DNA from: Fimbriimonadales bacterium
GTDB taxonomy: Bacteria > Armatimonadota > Fimbriimonadia > Fimbriimonadales > Fimbriimonadaceae
NCBI GenBank assembly: GCA_026418055.1
Contig: JAOACB010000011.1
Span: 1-61,005 of the forward strand
Length of the DNA: 61,005 nt
Direction: 5' to 3'
Made by a program: the position numbers and the translations under genes. Under the pieces are notes generated by a model. It was not told where the DNA came from. It saw only the letters and a list, made by a program, of their open reading frames with translations, and did not search any database. Below are positions 49,330 to 57,859 of the stretch, one piece after another (position 1 is the stretch's first letter; every line of letters begins with the position of its first letter).

Positions 49330-51324
49330 TCACATCCGCTCGGGCGCGGAGACGCCGAGCAGACCCAGCGCGCCGCGCAACCCCAAGGCTGCCGCTTGGC
49401 ACAGCGCCAGCCTGGCGCGCGTGAGCGCGGGGTTCTCGGGCTGGAGGACGCGGCAAGTGTCGTAGAACGCATGGTACAGCCGGGCCAGGTCCACGGCGTA
49501 GGTCGTCAGGCGATGCACGCCGAAGTCGTCGGCGCAGCGGCGCGCCTCGTAGGGAAGGTCGGCCACCTTCTTGACCAAGGCGAGCTCCTTGGGGTGCCCG
49601 AGCAGCCGCAGGTCCTCCTCGGCGGCCTGCTCCGGCTGGAATCCCGCCCCTGACGCCTTCCGCAGCACGGAGCAGATGCGGGCGTGGGCGTACTGCACGT
49701 AGAACACGGGGTTCTCGTCCGAGCGCCTCGTCGCCAGGTCGATGTCGAAGTCCATGTGGGTGTCGTGGCTCCGCATGAGATAGAAGAAGCGGGCCACGTC
49801 CTTGCCGACCTGCCGCTGGCGCTCCGGCTCCTCTTCGGGGGCCATCGTTCGCCCGAGCTCCTCGATGAGGTCGATGAGCGCGTAGATGTTGCCGTCGCGC
49901 TTGCGCATCGGCGCAGGCTCGCCGTCCTTCACGAACCGAACGATCTGGAAGATCACGACCTGGAGCCGGCGCCGGGCCTCCTCGAGCGCGCGGCGGTCGG
50001 CCTCCTCTCCCTCGCCGTGGCGTAGGAGCGCCGCCACCACGGCCGTGAGGCGACCGATGTAGCCGTGGTGGTCGGGCCCGAGCACGGTGACCAGACGATC
50101 GGCGTTCGGCGGTCGGTTGAACTTGTCCAGATGGTAGGCAAGGTCGCTGGCGATGTACGTCAGCCGACCGTCCCGCCGGCGCAGAACGCGGTCCTTGTCG
50201 TCGCCGAAGCGCGTGGACCGCAGCCACAGGGTGGGTTGCACGGCCTCCCCCTCGGGCGCGTCGTCGTCCTCGTCGTCCCGGGGTTGCTCCACGCGGACGG
50301 TCTCGAGCACCTCGCCGTTCTTGCCGAGCTTGAGCACGGTCTGGTACGGCTCGGTGTCCGCGATGCCGGCCTCCACGAGCCTCTGCAGGCAGCGCTCCAC
50401 CTCGCCCGCGTCGTGCAGCGACTGCTCCGAGAACCACGTGTCGAAGTGCACGGCGAAGGCCCTCAAGTCGTCGCGCTGCCTCTCGATCATCAGGCTCTCG
50501 CACAGAAGCTTCAGATCCTCGTTCGTCAACGCCCGCGCGCAGGAGCGGGCGTCGGGGGCGGACGATCGCTGGGCCTCGACGCGCGCGAGCGTCTCGAGCC
50601 GCCGTCTCAACACGTGCCTCCGCCAGGGGTCGGCCTCGGCCTCCAGGTCTCGGCGGGTCTCGGCCGCGGCCGGCTCCAACGGCCTGGAAAGGATCTCGGC
50701 GACCCGATCCGCGACGGCCTGCACGTAGTCGCCCTTGTAGCCGCCTTCCGGCAGCGGCTCCCCGAGGATCAGGGCGCGCACGGACTCCGCGAAGAGCCGC
50801 ATCTGCTCCGAATTCACGCCGTCGTTGATGTAGTACTCGCGGTGCACCTGGTGGCCCGCCGCCTCCAGCACGTTGCACAGGGCGGAACCGAAGGCGGCCC
50901 CCCTTCCCGAGCCGACCGTGATGGGGCCGTTCGGATTCACGCTGACGAACTCGACGTTGATGCGCTGGGGAGACTCGTGGCGGCTCTCGGCCAGCCTCTC
51001 CCCCCTCGCGAGGATCTCGCCCACGAAGCCCGCGACGACCTCCGGCCTCAGCCGGAAGTTCAGGAACCCTGGCCCCGCAACCTCCACGGCCTCGAACTCC
51101 GGCGCCGAGGCCAGCTCGGCGGCGAGCCTCTCCGCGAGAGCGCGGGGGGGATGGCCCGCCGCTTTGGCGTTCAGGAGCGCCACGTTGCTGGCGTAGTCTC
51201 CGTGCTCCGCCTGCCTCGTGTCGGACACCTCCGGCGGAGGGAACGACGCGGCCTCCGGCACGCCGGCCTGCGCGAGGCGGAGCAGCGCCTCCTGGATGCG
51301 GCTTCGAACGAGATCTCGAATCAA
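49330..51324 (-). CDS. argS: Arginyl-tRNA synthetase with altered HIGH and KMSKS motifs
   Basis: 664 residues from TTG 51324, which has GGAGG 8 bases upstream; a GTG 30 bases earlier is possible. N-terminal add-1 domain, catalytic domain and C-terminal anticodon-binding domain ('HRLTTYAVDLARLYHAFYDT') are all there. The usual HVGH signature reads TVGS (residues 136-139, in NPNGPITVGSGRG), and the KMSKR-like segment reads PMRKRDGN. A usual 'REYYINDGVNSEQM' follows. The rest of the fold is intact and no disruption is seen, so it is probably a functional, divergent subclass. Confidence 0.93.
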   Translation of the reverse strand: MIRDLVRSRIQEALLRLAQAGVPEAASFPPPEVSDTRQAEHGDYASNVALLNAKAAGHPPRALAERLAAELASAPEFEAVEVAGPGFLNFRLRPEVVAGFVGEILARGERLAESRHESPQRINVEFVSVNPNGPITVGSGRGAAFGSALCNVLEAAGHQVHREYYINDGVNSEQMRLFAESVRALILGEPLPEGGYKGDYVQAVADRVAEILSRPLEPAAAETRRDLEAEADPWRRHVLRRRLETLARVEAQRSSAPDARSCARALTNEDLKLLCESLMIERQRDDLRAFAVHFDTWFSEQSLHDAGEVERCLQRLVEAGIADTEPYQTVLKLGKNGEVLETVRVEQPRDDEDDDAPEGEAVQPTLWLRSTRFGDDKDRVLRRRDGRLTYIASDLAYHLDKFNRPPNADRLVTVLGPDHHGYIGRLTAVVAALLRHGEGEEADRRALEEARRRLQVVIFQIVRFVKDGEPAPMRKRDGNIYALIDLIEELGRTMAPEEEPERQRQVGKDVARFFYLMRSHDTHMDFDIDLATRRSDENPVFYVQYAHARICSVLRKASGAGFQPEQAAEEDLRLLGHPKELALVKKVADLPYEARRCADDFGVHRLTTYAVDLARLYHAFYDTCRVLQPENPALTRARLALCQAAALGLRGALGLLGVSAPERM

Positions 51325-51420
51325 AGGTGGGCCTCCGGATCGTGGGGACGGCACCGGGTTTTACCCGAACCCCGGCCTCGGGCTTGCGTGAACCTTTCTC
51401 CCCGAGGCCCCGTCTGGATG

Positions 51421-51447
51421 TTGTAGCGGGTCGCGAATAGGTAACAT
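51421..51447 (+). promoter_or_regulatory. Weak promoter candidate for the pilus operon
   Basis: TTGTAG (51421-51426), 15 bp, TAACAT (51442-51447), about 80 bases before pilB. The spacing is short. The remainder of the 204-bp gap (51325-51528) is GC-rich without other features. Confidence 0.35.
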
Positions 51448-51528
51448 CGTGCGCGTCCGCCTGGCCGGGGCGAAGTCTGGGGGTGCGGCCTCGGCTGACG
51501 GACGGACGGGCGCAACGGGAGACAAAGG

Positions 51529-53313
51529 ATGGCTGCACAGCGTTTGCCGATGGTTCAGTACTTGATGAACCGTGGCTATCTGAAACCGGAACAGCTCGAG
51601 GAGGCGCAGAAGGTTCAGAAGCAGACGAACAACCCGGATCTCGGCCGGGTTCTCATCGAGCTGGGCATGGTGGGAGAGCGCGAGGTGACGGAGGCCCGGG
51701 CCCAGGAGATGGGGCTGGGCTTCGTGGACCTGGACCGCATGCAACAGATCGACACCAGCGCGGTGAACGTCGTCCCGGAGCGCATCGCCAAGCTGCACGG
51801 CGTTCTGCCGGTGCGCAAGGACGGCATGAGCCTGTGGCTGGCGACGTCCAACCCGAACAACATCCAGGCTCTGGACGACGTGCGCATGGTGTCGGGGTGC
51901 AGGGTGATCCCGGTGCTCGCGGTGCCGGGAGCCATCGAGGACGCCATCCGGCGCGCCTACCCGTCCTCGACGGGAGGAGCGGCGACCCCCGAGCCGGCTC
52001 AGGCCGCGACGCCGGCGGCCCAGCAGGCGACCAATCTCAGCAACGACATCCGTTCGGCCATCGCGGGCGCGCAGATCGCCCGAGGCCGGGACATCGCCGA
52101 GGAGGAGATGGCGGAGCAGGACGCCGAGAAGATGGCGGAGCAGGCTCCGATCATCCGGTTGGCGAACGCCCTGATCCAGCAGGCCATCCTCGACCGAGCC
52201 AGCGACATCCACGTGGAGCCGATGCAGCGCGCGGTTCGGGTGCGGTACCGCATCGACGGCGTGCTCATGGAGGCCATGACGGTCCCGCGCAACCTCATGG
52301 CGCCGCTGATCAGCCGCCTGAAGATCATGGCGGACATGAACATCGCCGAGCGCCGCATCCCGCAGGACGGCCGCATCGAGGTTCGCACGCAGGGCAAGGA
52401 GTACGACCTGCGCGTGAGCTCGATCCCTTGTCCGTTCGGCGAGAAGATCGTCATGCGAATCCTCGACAAGTCGAGCGTCATGATCGGTCTGAACAAGCTC
52501 GGCTTCACGGACGAGAACCTGGCGCAGCTCGAGGAGCTGGTGAGCCAGCCGAACGGCATGTTCCTGAGCACCGGCCCCACGGGCTCGGGCAAGACCACCA
52601 CCCAGTACTCGGTTCTCAACAAGCTGAACACGATCGGCGTGAACATCCTCACCGTCGAGGATCCGATCGAGTACCAGCTGCCGGGCATCAGCCAGGTGCA
52701 GGTGAACCGCAAGGCGGGCCTCTCGTTCGCCACGGCGCTGCGAGCGTTCCTCCGACAGGACCCCGACATCATCATGGTCGGTGAGATGCGCGACCTGGAG
52801 ACGGCCGAGATCGCCATCGAGTCGTCTCTGACGGGCCACCTGGTGCTGTCCACGCTGCACACGAACGACGCTCCCTCGGCCACGATCCGAATGATCGACA
52901 TGGGCGTGGAGCCATACCTCATCTCCGCCACGGTCATCGGCGTTCTCGCCCAGCGTCTCGGCCGCCGCCTGTGCAACGAGTGCAAGGAACCCTACGAGAT
53001 GAAGGCGATCGAGCTGAGGCGCTTCGGCATGACGATGGAGAACCCCGACGAGATCGTGCAGCTGTACCGCGCCGTGGGCTGCGAGGCGTGCCGGCAAACC
53101 GGCTACAAGGGCCGAATCGGCATCTACGAGCTGATGGTGATGAACGCCGAGATCGCCGAACTGGTGGTGCGGCGCGCGCCCCTCGCCGACATCAAGGAGG
53201 CGGCGAAGGCCAACGGCATGAAGGAGCTGAGGGAAGACGGTCTGCACAAGGCCCTGCTGGGCATCACGGACCCCGCCGAGGTGCGGCGCGTGGTGTTCAC
53301 CGCCGGCTTCTAA
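51529..53313 (+). CDS. pilB: Type IV pilus assembly (extension) ATPase PilB
   Basis: 594 residues. N-terminal MshEN-type domain (about 1-150), an Ala/Pro/Glu-rich linker, then the GspE-type ATPase with Walker A GPTGSGKTTT (about residues 347-356), Walker B DPDIIMVGEMRD and His box 'GHLVLSTLHTNDAPSATIRM'. The tetracysteine zinc site of PilB is present (CNEC and CEAC). It powers pilus extension from the cytoplasm. First gene of the pil cluster, starting after GGGAGACAAAGG. Confidence 0.96.
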   Translation: MAAQRLPMVQYLMNRGYLKPEQLEEAQKVQKQTNNPDLGRVLIELGMVGEREVTEARAQEMGLGFVDLDRMQQIDTSAVNVVPERIAKLHGVLPVRKDGMSLWLATSNPNNIQALDDVRMVSGCRVIPVLAVPGAIEDAIRRAYPSSTGGAATPEPAQAATPAAQQATNLSNDIRSAIAGAQIARGRDIAEEEMAEQDAEKMAEQAPIIRLANALIQQAILDRASDIHVEPMQRAVRVRYRIDGVLMEAMTVPRNLMAPLISRLKIMADMNIAERRIPQDGRIEVRTQGKEYDLRVSSIPCPFGEKIVMRILDKSSVMIGLNKLGFTDENLAQLEELVSQPNGMFLSTGPTGSGKTTTQYSVLNKLNTIGVNILTVEDPIEYQLPGISQVQVNRKAGLSFATALRAFLRQDPDIIMVGEMRDLETAEIAIESSLTGHLVLSTLHTNDAPSATIRMIDMGVEPYLISATVIGVLAQRLGRRLCNECKEPYEMKAIELRRFGMTMENPDEIVQLYRAVGCEACRQTGYKGRIGIYELMVMNAEIAELVVRRAPLADIKEAAKANGMKELREDGLHKALLGITDPAEVRRVVFTAGF

Positions 53314-53339
53314 ACCCGAACCGGAGAGACCAACCGAAC

Positions 53340-54542
53340 ATGAACCCGCTGGAACCGAAACCGTTCATCGCCGGAGGCCCGCAGGCGACGCAGGCCAAGG
53401 CGGCGCCCGAGGTGCCGAAGGAGGGATCGGGGGATCCGATCCCGATCGAGGACCTCCACATCGACGAGCTGCTGCACATCGTCGTGGACAAGAACGCCTC
53501 CGACCTGCACGTTTGCACGGACTCCGAGCCGGTCGTCCGGGTGGACGGCGCCCTGATCCGGCTGAACTTCGAGAAGTTCACGCCGCACGTGCTCCAGCGG
53601 ATGCTGTACGACATCCTGTCCGACGAGCAGATCCACAAGTTCGAGTCCACCCTCGAGCTGGACTTCTCCTACGCGCTGCCGCGCAGAGCCAGGTTCCGCG
53701 TGAACTACTATCGCGACCGCGGCGCGATGGCCGCGGCGTTCCGCTTGATTTCCGACAGGATCCCCACGGTTCGGGAGCTGAACCTGCCGCCCATCCTCGA
53801 GACCATCACCGAGCGGCCGCGCGGCCTGGTCCTGGTGACGGGGCCCACCGGATCGGGCAAGTCGACGTCGCTCGCCGCGATGATCGACTGCATCAACACC
53901 TCGCGGGCGGTTCACATCATCACCATCGAGGACCCGATCGAGTACCTGCACCGGCACAAGCTGAGCCTGATCAACCAGCGCGAGCTCGGCGCCGACACGA
54001 AGTCTTTCGCGAACGCCCTGCGCGCCAGCTTGCGGGAGGACCCCGACGTGCTGCTGGTCGGCGAGATGCGCGACACCGAGACGATCGCCTTGGCGATCAC
54101 GGCCGCCGAGACGGGCCACCTGGTGTTCGCCACGCTGCACACGAACAACGCCGCGGAGTCCATCGACCGCATCATCGACGTGTTCCCCCCGGGCCAGCAG
54201 GAGCAGATCCGCATCCAGCTGGCGAACAACATCCAAGCGATCATCTCCCAGCAGCTGCTTCCGCGCGCGTCCGGCCCAGGCCGCGTTCCGGCGACGGAGA
54301 TCATGATCGCCACGCCCGCCATCCGCAACCTGATCCGCGAGAACAAGACGCACCAGATCCCGTCGGTCATCCAGACGAGCGGGCAGTACGGGATGATGAC
54401 CATGGACCAGTGCCTGCGGGACCTGTACCTGCGCGGCTACGTCAAACTGGAAGAGATCATGCAGCGCGCCCAGAACGTGGACGAGCTGAAGAAGATGATC
54501 AGCACGCCGCAGACCACCGGGATGCCGCCGGGGCGGCGCTGA
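53340..54542 (+). CDS. pilT: Type IV pilus retraction ATPase PilT
   Basis: 400 residues; the N-terminus has about 40 extra, Pro/Lys-rich residues over typical PilT. Walker A TGPTGSGKSTS (about 167), Walker B DPDVLLVGEMRD, and the 'IRNLIRENKTHQIPSVIQTS' (AIRNLIRE) motif that marks PilT and is needed for retraction. It disassembles pili for twitching motility and DNA uptake. A CGGAGAG site lies 12 bases before the ATG. Confidence 0.95.
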   Translation: MNPLEPKPFIAGGPQATQAKAAPEVPKEGSGDPIPIEDLHIDELLHIVVDKNASDLHVCTDSEPVVRVDGALIRLNFEKFTPHVLQRMLYDILSDEQIHKFESTLELDFSYALPRRARFRVNYYRDRGAMAAAFRLISDRIPTVRELNLPPILETITERPRGLVLVTGPTGSGKSTSLAAMIDCINTSRAVHIITIEDPIEYLHRHKLSLINQRELGADTKSFANALRASLREDPDVLLVGEMRDTETIALAITAAETGHLVFATLHTNNAAESIDRIIDVFPPGQQEQIRIQLANNIQAIISQQLLPRASGPGRVPATEIMIATPAIRNLIRENKTHQIPSVIQTSGQYGMMTMDQCLRDLYLRGYVKLEEIMQRAQNVDELKKMISTPQTTGMPPGRR

Positions 54543-54565
54543 GCCTGGAAGCCGAGGAGCCTGCC

Positions 54566-55810
54566 ATGCCGATCTACAGCTACGCTTACCGAGACGAGTC
54601 GGGCGCCATCCAGAGGGGCACCGCCGACGCCGAGAGCGAGGAGATCCTCCGCAAACGTTTCGAAGAGCAGGGCCTGATCCTCACGGAAGTGACGATGATC
54701 AAGGCCAAGAGCGCGCGGTTCCGCAGTCCGGGACGCGTGAAGCTCACGAACCTCTCGATCTTCTGCCGCCAGTTCTCCACGATGGTCGACGCGGGCGTGT
54801 CGCTGGTGCGCTGCCTCGACGTGCTCGGCCAGCAGACGCAGGACGCCAAGCTCCGCAGGATTATCCAGGACCTCGGGCAGAGGGTCGAGTCGGGCGAGAG
54901 CCTGTCCCGCGCGATGCAGCGGCACCCCAAGGCGTTCAACAGCCTGTTCATCGGCTTGATCCGAGCCGGCGAGGTGGGCGGCGTGCTCGAGGAGTCGCTG
55001 CAGCGGCTCTCGCAGTTCCTGGAGAAGGACGTGGAGCTGCGCCGCAAGGTGAAGTCGGCGATGACCTATCCGGTGCTCGTGGCCACGATGGCCGTCGGCA
55101 TCACCGGCTTCCTCGTGGCGTGGTTCGTGCCGCAGTGGGTCAACATCCTGGGCGACCTGGGGGTGGGCAAGGAGCTTCCGGCGCCGACGCAGTTCCTGAT
55201 CGACCTCTCGAACCTCATCACCAAGCGCGGCCCGGTGGTGCTGCTCGCGATCGTGGCGGTGGTCATCGCGTGGAGGCTGTTCACCAGCACGCGCTTCGGG
55301 CGGCGCGTGGCCGACCGGCTGAAGCTCAAGGTTCCCGTGTTCGGCAAGCTGCACCACAAGATCTGCATGGCCCGGTTCAGCCGCACGATGGGCACGCTGC
55401 TGACCTCCGGCGTTCCGATCCTCCAGGCGATGGAGACGGTGGCTGGAACCGTCGGCAACTCGGTGATGTCGGACGCGGTTCTGGAGGCGCGGGCGCGCAT
55501 CCGCGAGGGAGACCGCATCGGCGATCCTCTCGAGGCTTCGGGTCTGTTCCCGCCGATGGTCGTGCACATGATCGGCGTCGGCGAGGAGGCCGGTTCGCTG
55601 GACTACATGCTGCAGAAGATCGCGGACTTCTACGAGTCCGAGGTCGACTCCCAGATCGCCTCGCTCACGGCGGCTCTGGAGCCGATCATGATCGTGAGCC
55701 TCGGCTTCATCGTCGGTTTCATCGTCATCTCGATGTTCCTGCCCTTGGCCAGCGCGATCGAGAAGATGTCCGGCGGAGGGGCCGGGGGCGGAATGGACGC
55801 CGGCGAATAG
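54566..55810 (+). CDS. pilC: Type IV pilus inner-membrane platform protein PilC
   Basis: 414 residues with two GspF domains (about residues 73-195 and 275-400), each with cytoplasmic helices and membrane segments; 'FSTMVDAGVSLVRCLDVLGQ' and 'FSRTMGTLLTSGVPILQAME' are the paired repeats. N-terminal 'YSYAYRDESGAIQRGTADA' is typical. The Gly-rich C-terminus (SGGGAGGGMDAGE) is a small oddity. It couples the ATPases to pilin polymerisation. GAGGAG precedes the ATG. Confidence 0.95.
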   Translation: MPIYSYAYRDESGAIQRGTADAESEEILRKRFEEQGLILTEVTMIKAKSARFRSPGRVKLTNLSIFCRQFSTMVDAGVSLVRCLDVLGQQTQDAKLRRIIQDLGQRVESGESLSRAMQRHPKAFNSLFIGLIRAGEVGGVLEESLQRLSQFLEKDVELRRKVKSAMTYPVLVATMAVGITGFLVAWFVPQWVNILGDLGVGKELPAPTQFLIDLSNLITKRGPVVLLAIVAVVIAWRLFTSTRFGRRVADRLKLKVPVFGKLHHKICMARFSRTMGTLLTSGVPILQAMETVAGTVGNSVMSDAVLEARARIREGDRIGDPLEASGLFPPMVVHMIGVGEEAGSLDYMLQKIADFYESEVDSQIASLTAALEPIMIVSLGFIVGFIVISMFLPLASAIEKMSGGGAGGGMDAGE

Positions 55811-55830
55811 CCGGGCTTCCGTGGGTCGGT

Positions 55831-55856
55831 CGGCCCGGACCGGGAAGTCCGGGCCG
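55831..55856 (+). other. Intergenic hairpin between pilC and pilD
   Basis: Perfect 10-bp stem (CGGCCCGGAC/GTCCGGGCCG) with a 6-base loop in the 66-bp gap. No U-tract follows, so it may attenuate or set mRNA stability between assembly and peptidase genes rather than end transcription fully. Confidence 0.45.
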
Positions 55857-55876
55857 GCGCGCAGAAGCGGGGTGCG

Positions 55877-56920
55877 ATGGGGGCGGAACAAGGAAGCGTC
55901 GTCGGTTTTCCAGGATGGACCTGGCTGTTCGGCTTTCTCATCGGCTCCTGCATCGGAAGCTTCCTGAACGTCGTGGTGTACCGCGTGCCTCGGGGGCTGT
56001 CGCTTTCGGAGCCCAAGAGCAGCTTCTGCCCCTCGTGCCGCCATCCCCTGGGGGTGCCGGATCTCGTGCCGATCCTCTCGTGGCTGGCTTTGCGCGGCCG
56101 TTGCCGCCACTGCGGGGCGAGGATCCATCCGAGGTACATGCTCGTGGAGCTGCTGACGGGCGCCCTGTTCGCCCTGCTGTGGCACCAGCACCTGGTTCAG
56201 GCGTTCGACCCAGCCAAAGCGGTGGCCTACGCGCTCGCGTCGGCGACGCTTGTGGCGATCGTGTTCATCGACTTCGAGCTGTACATCATCCCCGACTCCG
56301 TGAATGCCTTCCTGGCGTTGGTCGGAGTCGCATGGAACGTGTGGCTGTACGCCTCCGGCAGGCCCGAGGCGACCACCTGGGGCATCCCCAGCGCGCTCGC
56401 CGGGTGGATCGTCGGCACCGTCGCCATCTGGCTGATCCTGCTGTTCGGGCGCGCGCTGTTCGGCAAGGACGCGATGGGGCATGGCGACATCAAGATGGCC
56501 CGCGGCATCGGGGCGGTGCTGTTCCCCGCCAGCGCCCTGATGAGCTTCGGGCTGGCGGTGGTGGCGGGCGCCGTGCTGGGAGCGCTGCAGGTGCTGCTGC
56601 GCGGCCGGGGGCGCGAGGACGACGAAGCCTCCCCCGAGGACGCCGCCGGCTATGAGCCGGAGTCGTACGCGTCGATCTTCCGGTCGGGGCTGGGCTACCT
56701 GCTCGGGATCGACATCCTGGGGCTGTTCCTGCCGGGCTTGTACCGCCGCTGGTTCGGAGAGGAGCCCGAGGCGGGCTTCGACGAGGAGGAGTTTCAGGTA
56801 GAACCGACGATGATACCGTTCGGCCCCTACCTGGCGCTCGGGGCGATCGCCGCGACCGTCTTCCAAGGGCCCCTGTGGTCGCTGGTGGAGCGCTATCAGG
56901 TTTGGGCTGGGCTGAAATGA
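55877..56920 (+). CDS. pilD: Prepilin peptidase / N-methyltransferase PilD
   Basis: 347 residues, larger than usual because of an acidic insert before the last membrane segments. N-terminal methyltransferase part with zinc cysteines (FCPSCRHPLG and CRHCGARIHPRYMLVE), then the aspartyl peptidase with the two active-site Asp motifs (FIDFELYIIPD and MGHGDIKM). It cleaves prepilins after Gly and methylates the new N-terminus. Ends with an ATGA overlap to a possible upstream start of the first pilin gene. Confidence 0.95.
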   Translation: MGAEQGSVVGFPGWTWLFGFLIGSCIGSFLNVVVYRVPRGLSLSEPKSSFCPSCRHPLGVPDLVPILSWLALRGRCRHCGARIHPRYMLVELLTGALFALLWHQHLVQAFDPAKAVAYALASATLVAIVFIDFELYIIPDSVNAFLALVGVAWNVWLYASGRPEATTWGIPSALAGWIVGTVAIWLILLFGRALFGKDAMGHGDIKMARGIGAVLFPASALMSFGLAVVAGAVLGALQVLLRGRGREDDEASPEDAAGYEPESYASIFRSGLGYLLGIDILGLFLPGLYRRWFGEEPEAGFDEEEFQVEPTMIPFGPYLALGAIAATVFQGPLWSLVERYQVWAGLK

Positions 56921-56979
56921 TCGGGGAACAAGAGGGAATTCGGCTTCGTCAAAGACGCCGAAGGTCGGAGTGTGCGCTT

Positions 56980-57822
56980 ATGGTTCGTAGAAACGGTTTC
57001 ACGCTGCTCGAGCTGCTCACGGTGATCGCCATCATCGCCGTGCTGGCGGCCATCGCCTTTCCGGTCTACTCTCGGGCCAAGGACTCGGCCTACCGCAACT
57101 CGGACCTGAGCAACATGAACGCGCTCCGCACCGCGCTGCAGCTGTACCGGGTGGACCAGGGCGGCTACCCGCCGGCGATCCTCGGCTACGCGACGCTGTA
57201 CGACAGCGGGCCCCTCGCCGGGCAGATCGTCCCCGCCGACAAGCTCCGCGGCTTCCTCTATCCGCGCCGAGTGGACTCGATCAAGACGCTCCAGCCTTCC
57301 TACGCGCGCGCGAGCCTGACGGCGACCGGACCCGCGGTCTGGCCCAACCAAGACCCGCGGGCGGTCGGGTCGGCGCCCATCCTCGACCTCAACGGCGACG
57401 GATCGGTCGACTCCGGCGACGACTTCGCGAACGCCCGCCAGGCCTTCGGGCCGGACGACGGCTGGGCGACGCCCAACGGCGTCACCAACGACTCCGATGC
57501 CGCGCCCCACTACTACCTGGTCAGCGGATACGACGTGGCGCTGACGGACGTGCCTGGAGGAGGCCAGCGGGCCGAGCTCCGCTACGCGCTGTTCTGGACC
57601 ACCTGGGGTCTGACGGGCGGGAGCCTGAACGACGACCCGCGGCAGCTGGGCTACGAGGATCCCCCCGAGTCGACCGTCGTCACGTGGAACAGCTTCTTCC
57701 GCGACGTGCAGAACGGCGTTCCCAGCCATCAGAAGCGCGACCTGGTGCTCTTTCTCGGCGGCTCGGCCCGTCCGTACGACTCCAACGACGTGTTCAACCG
57801 GTCTTGGCGCGTGATGCCCTGA
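56980..57822 (+). CDS. Type IV pilin-like protein with an EF-hand-type loop
   Basis: 280 residues from ATG 56980 (an ATG at 56917 would add 21 residues of basic leader). Prepilin cleavage site RRNG|FTLLELLTVIAIIAVL with Glu5. The globular part includes a complete EF-hand/dockerin-like loop at about residues 136-147 (D-L-N-G-D-G-S-V-D-S-G-D), so calcium binding is likely. It resembles the type II/IV pseudopilin G group rather than a classic short major pilin. Confidence 0.85.
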   Translation: MVRRNGFTLLELLTVIAIIAVLAAIAFPVYSRAKDSAYRNSDLSNMNALRTALQLYRVDQGGYPPAILGYATLYDSGPLAGQIVPADKLRGFLYPRRVDSIKTLQPSYARASLTATGPAVWPNQDPRAVGSAPILDLNGDGSVDSGDDFANARQAFGPDDGWATPNGVTNDSDAAPHYYLVSGYDVALTDVPGGGQRAELRYALFWTTWGLTGGSLNDDPRQLGYEDPPESTVVTWNSFFRDVQNGVPSHQKRDLVLFLGGSARPYDSNDVFNRSWRVMP

Positions 57823-57859
57823 CCAACCGGCCCGCGCCGGTAGACCATCGGAGCCCGAC

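Noticed and set aside
55831-55856. pilC-pilD hairpin as a full terminator
   Set aside because: No U-tract and the pil genes on both sides belong together; kept only as a hairpin of uncertain function.
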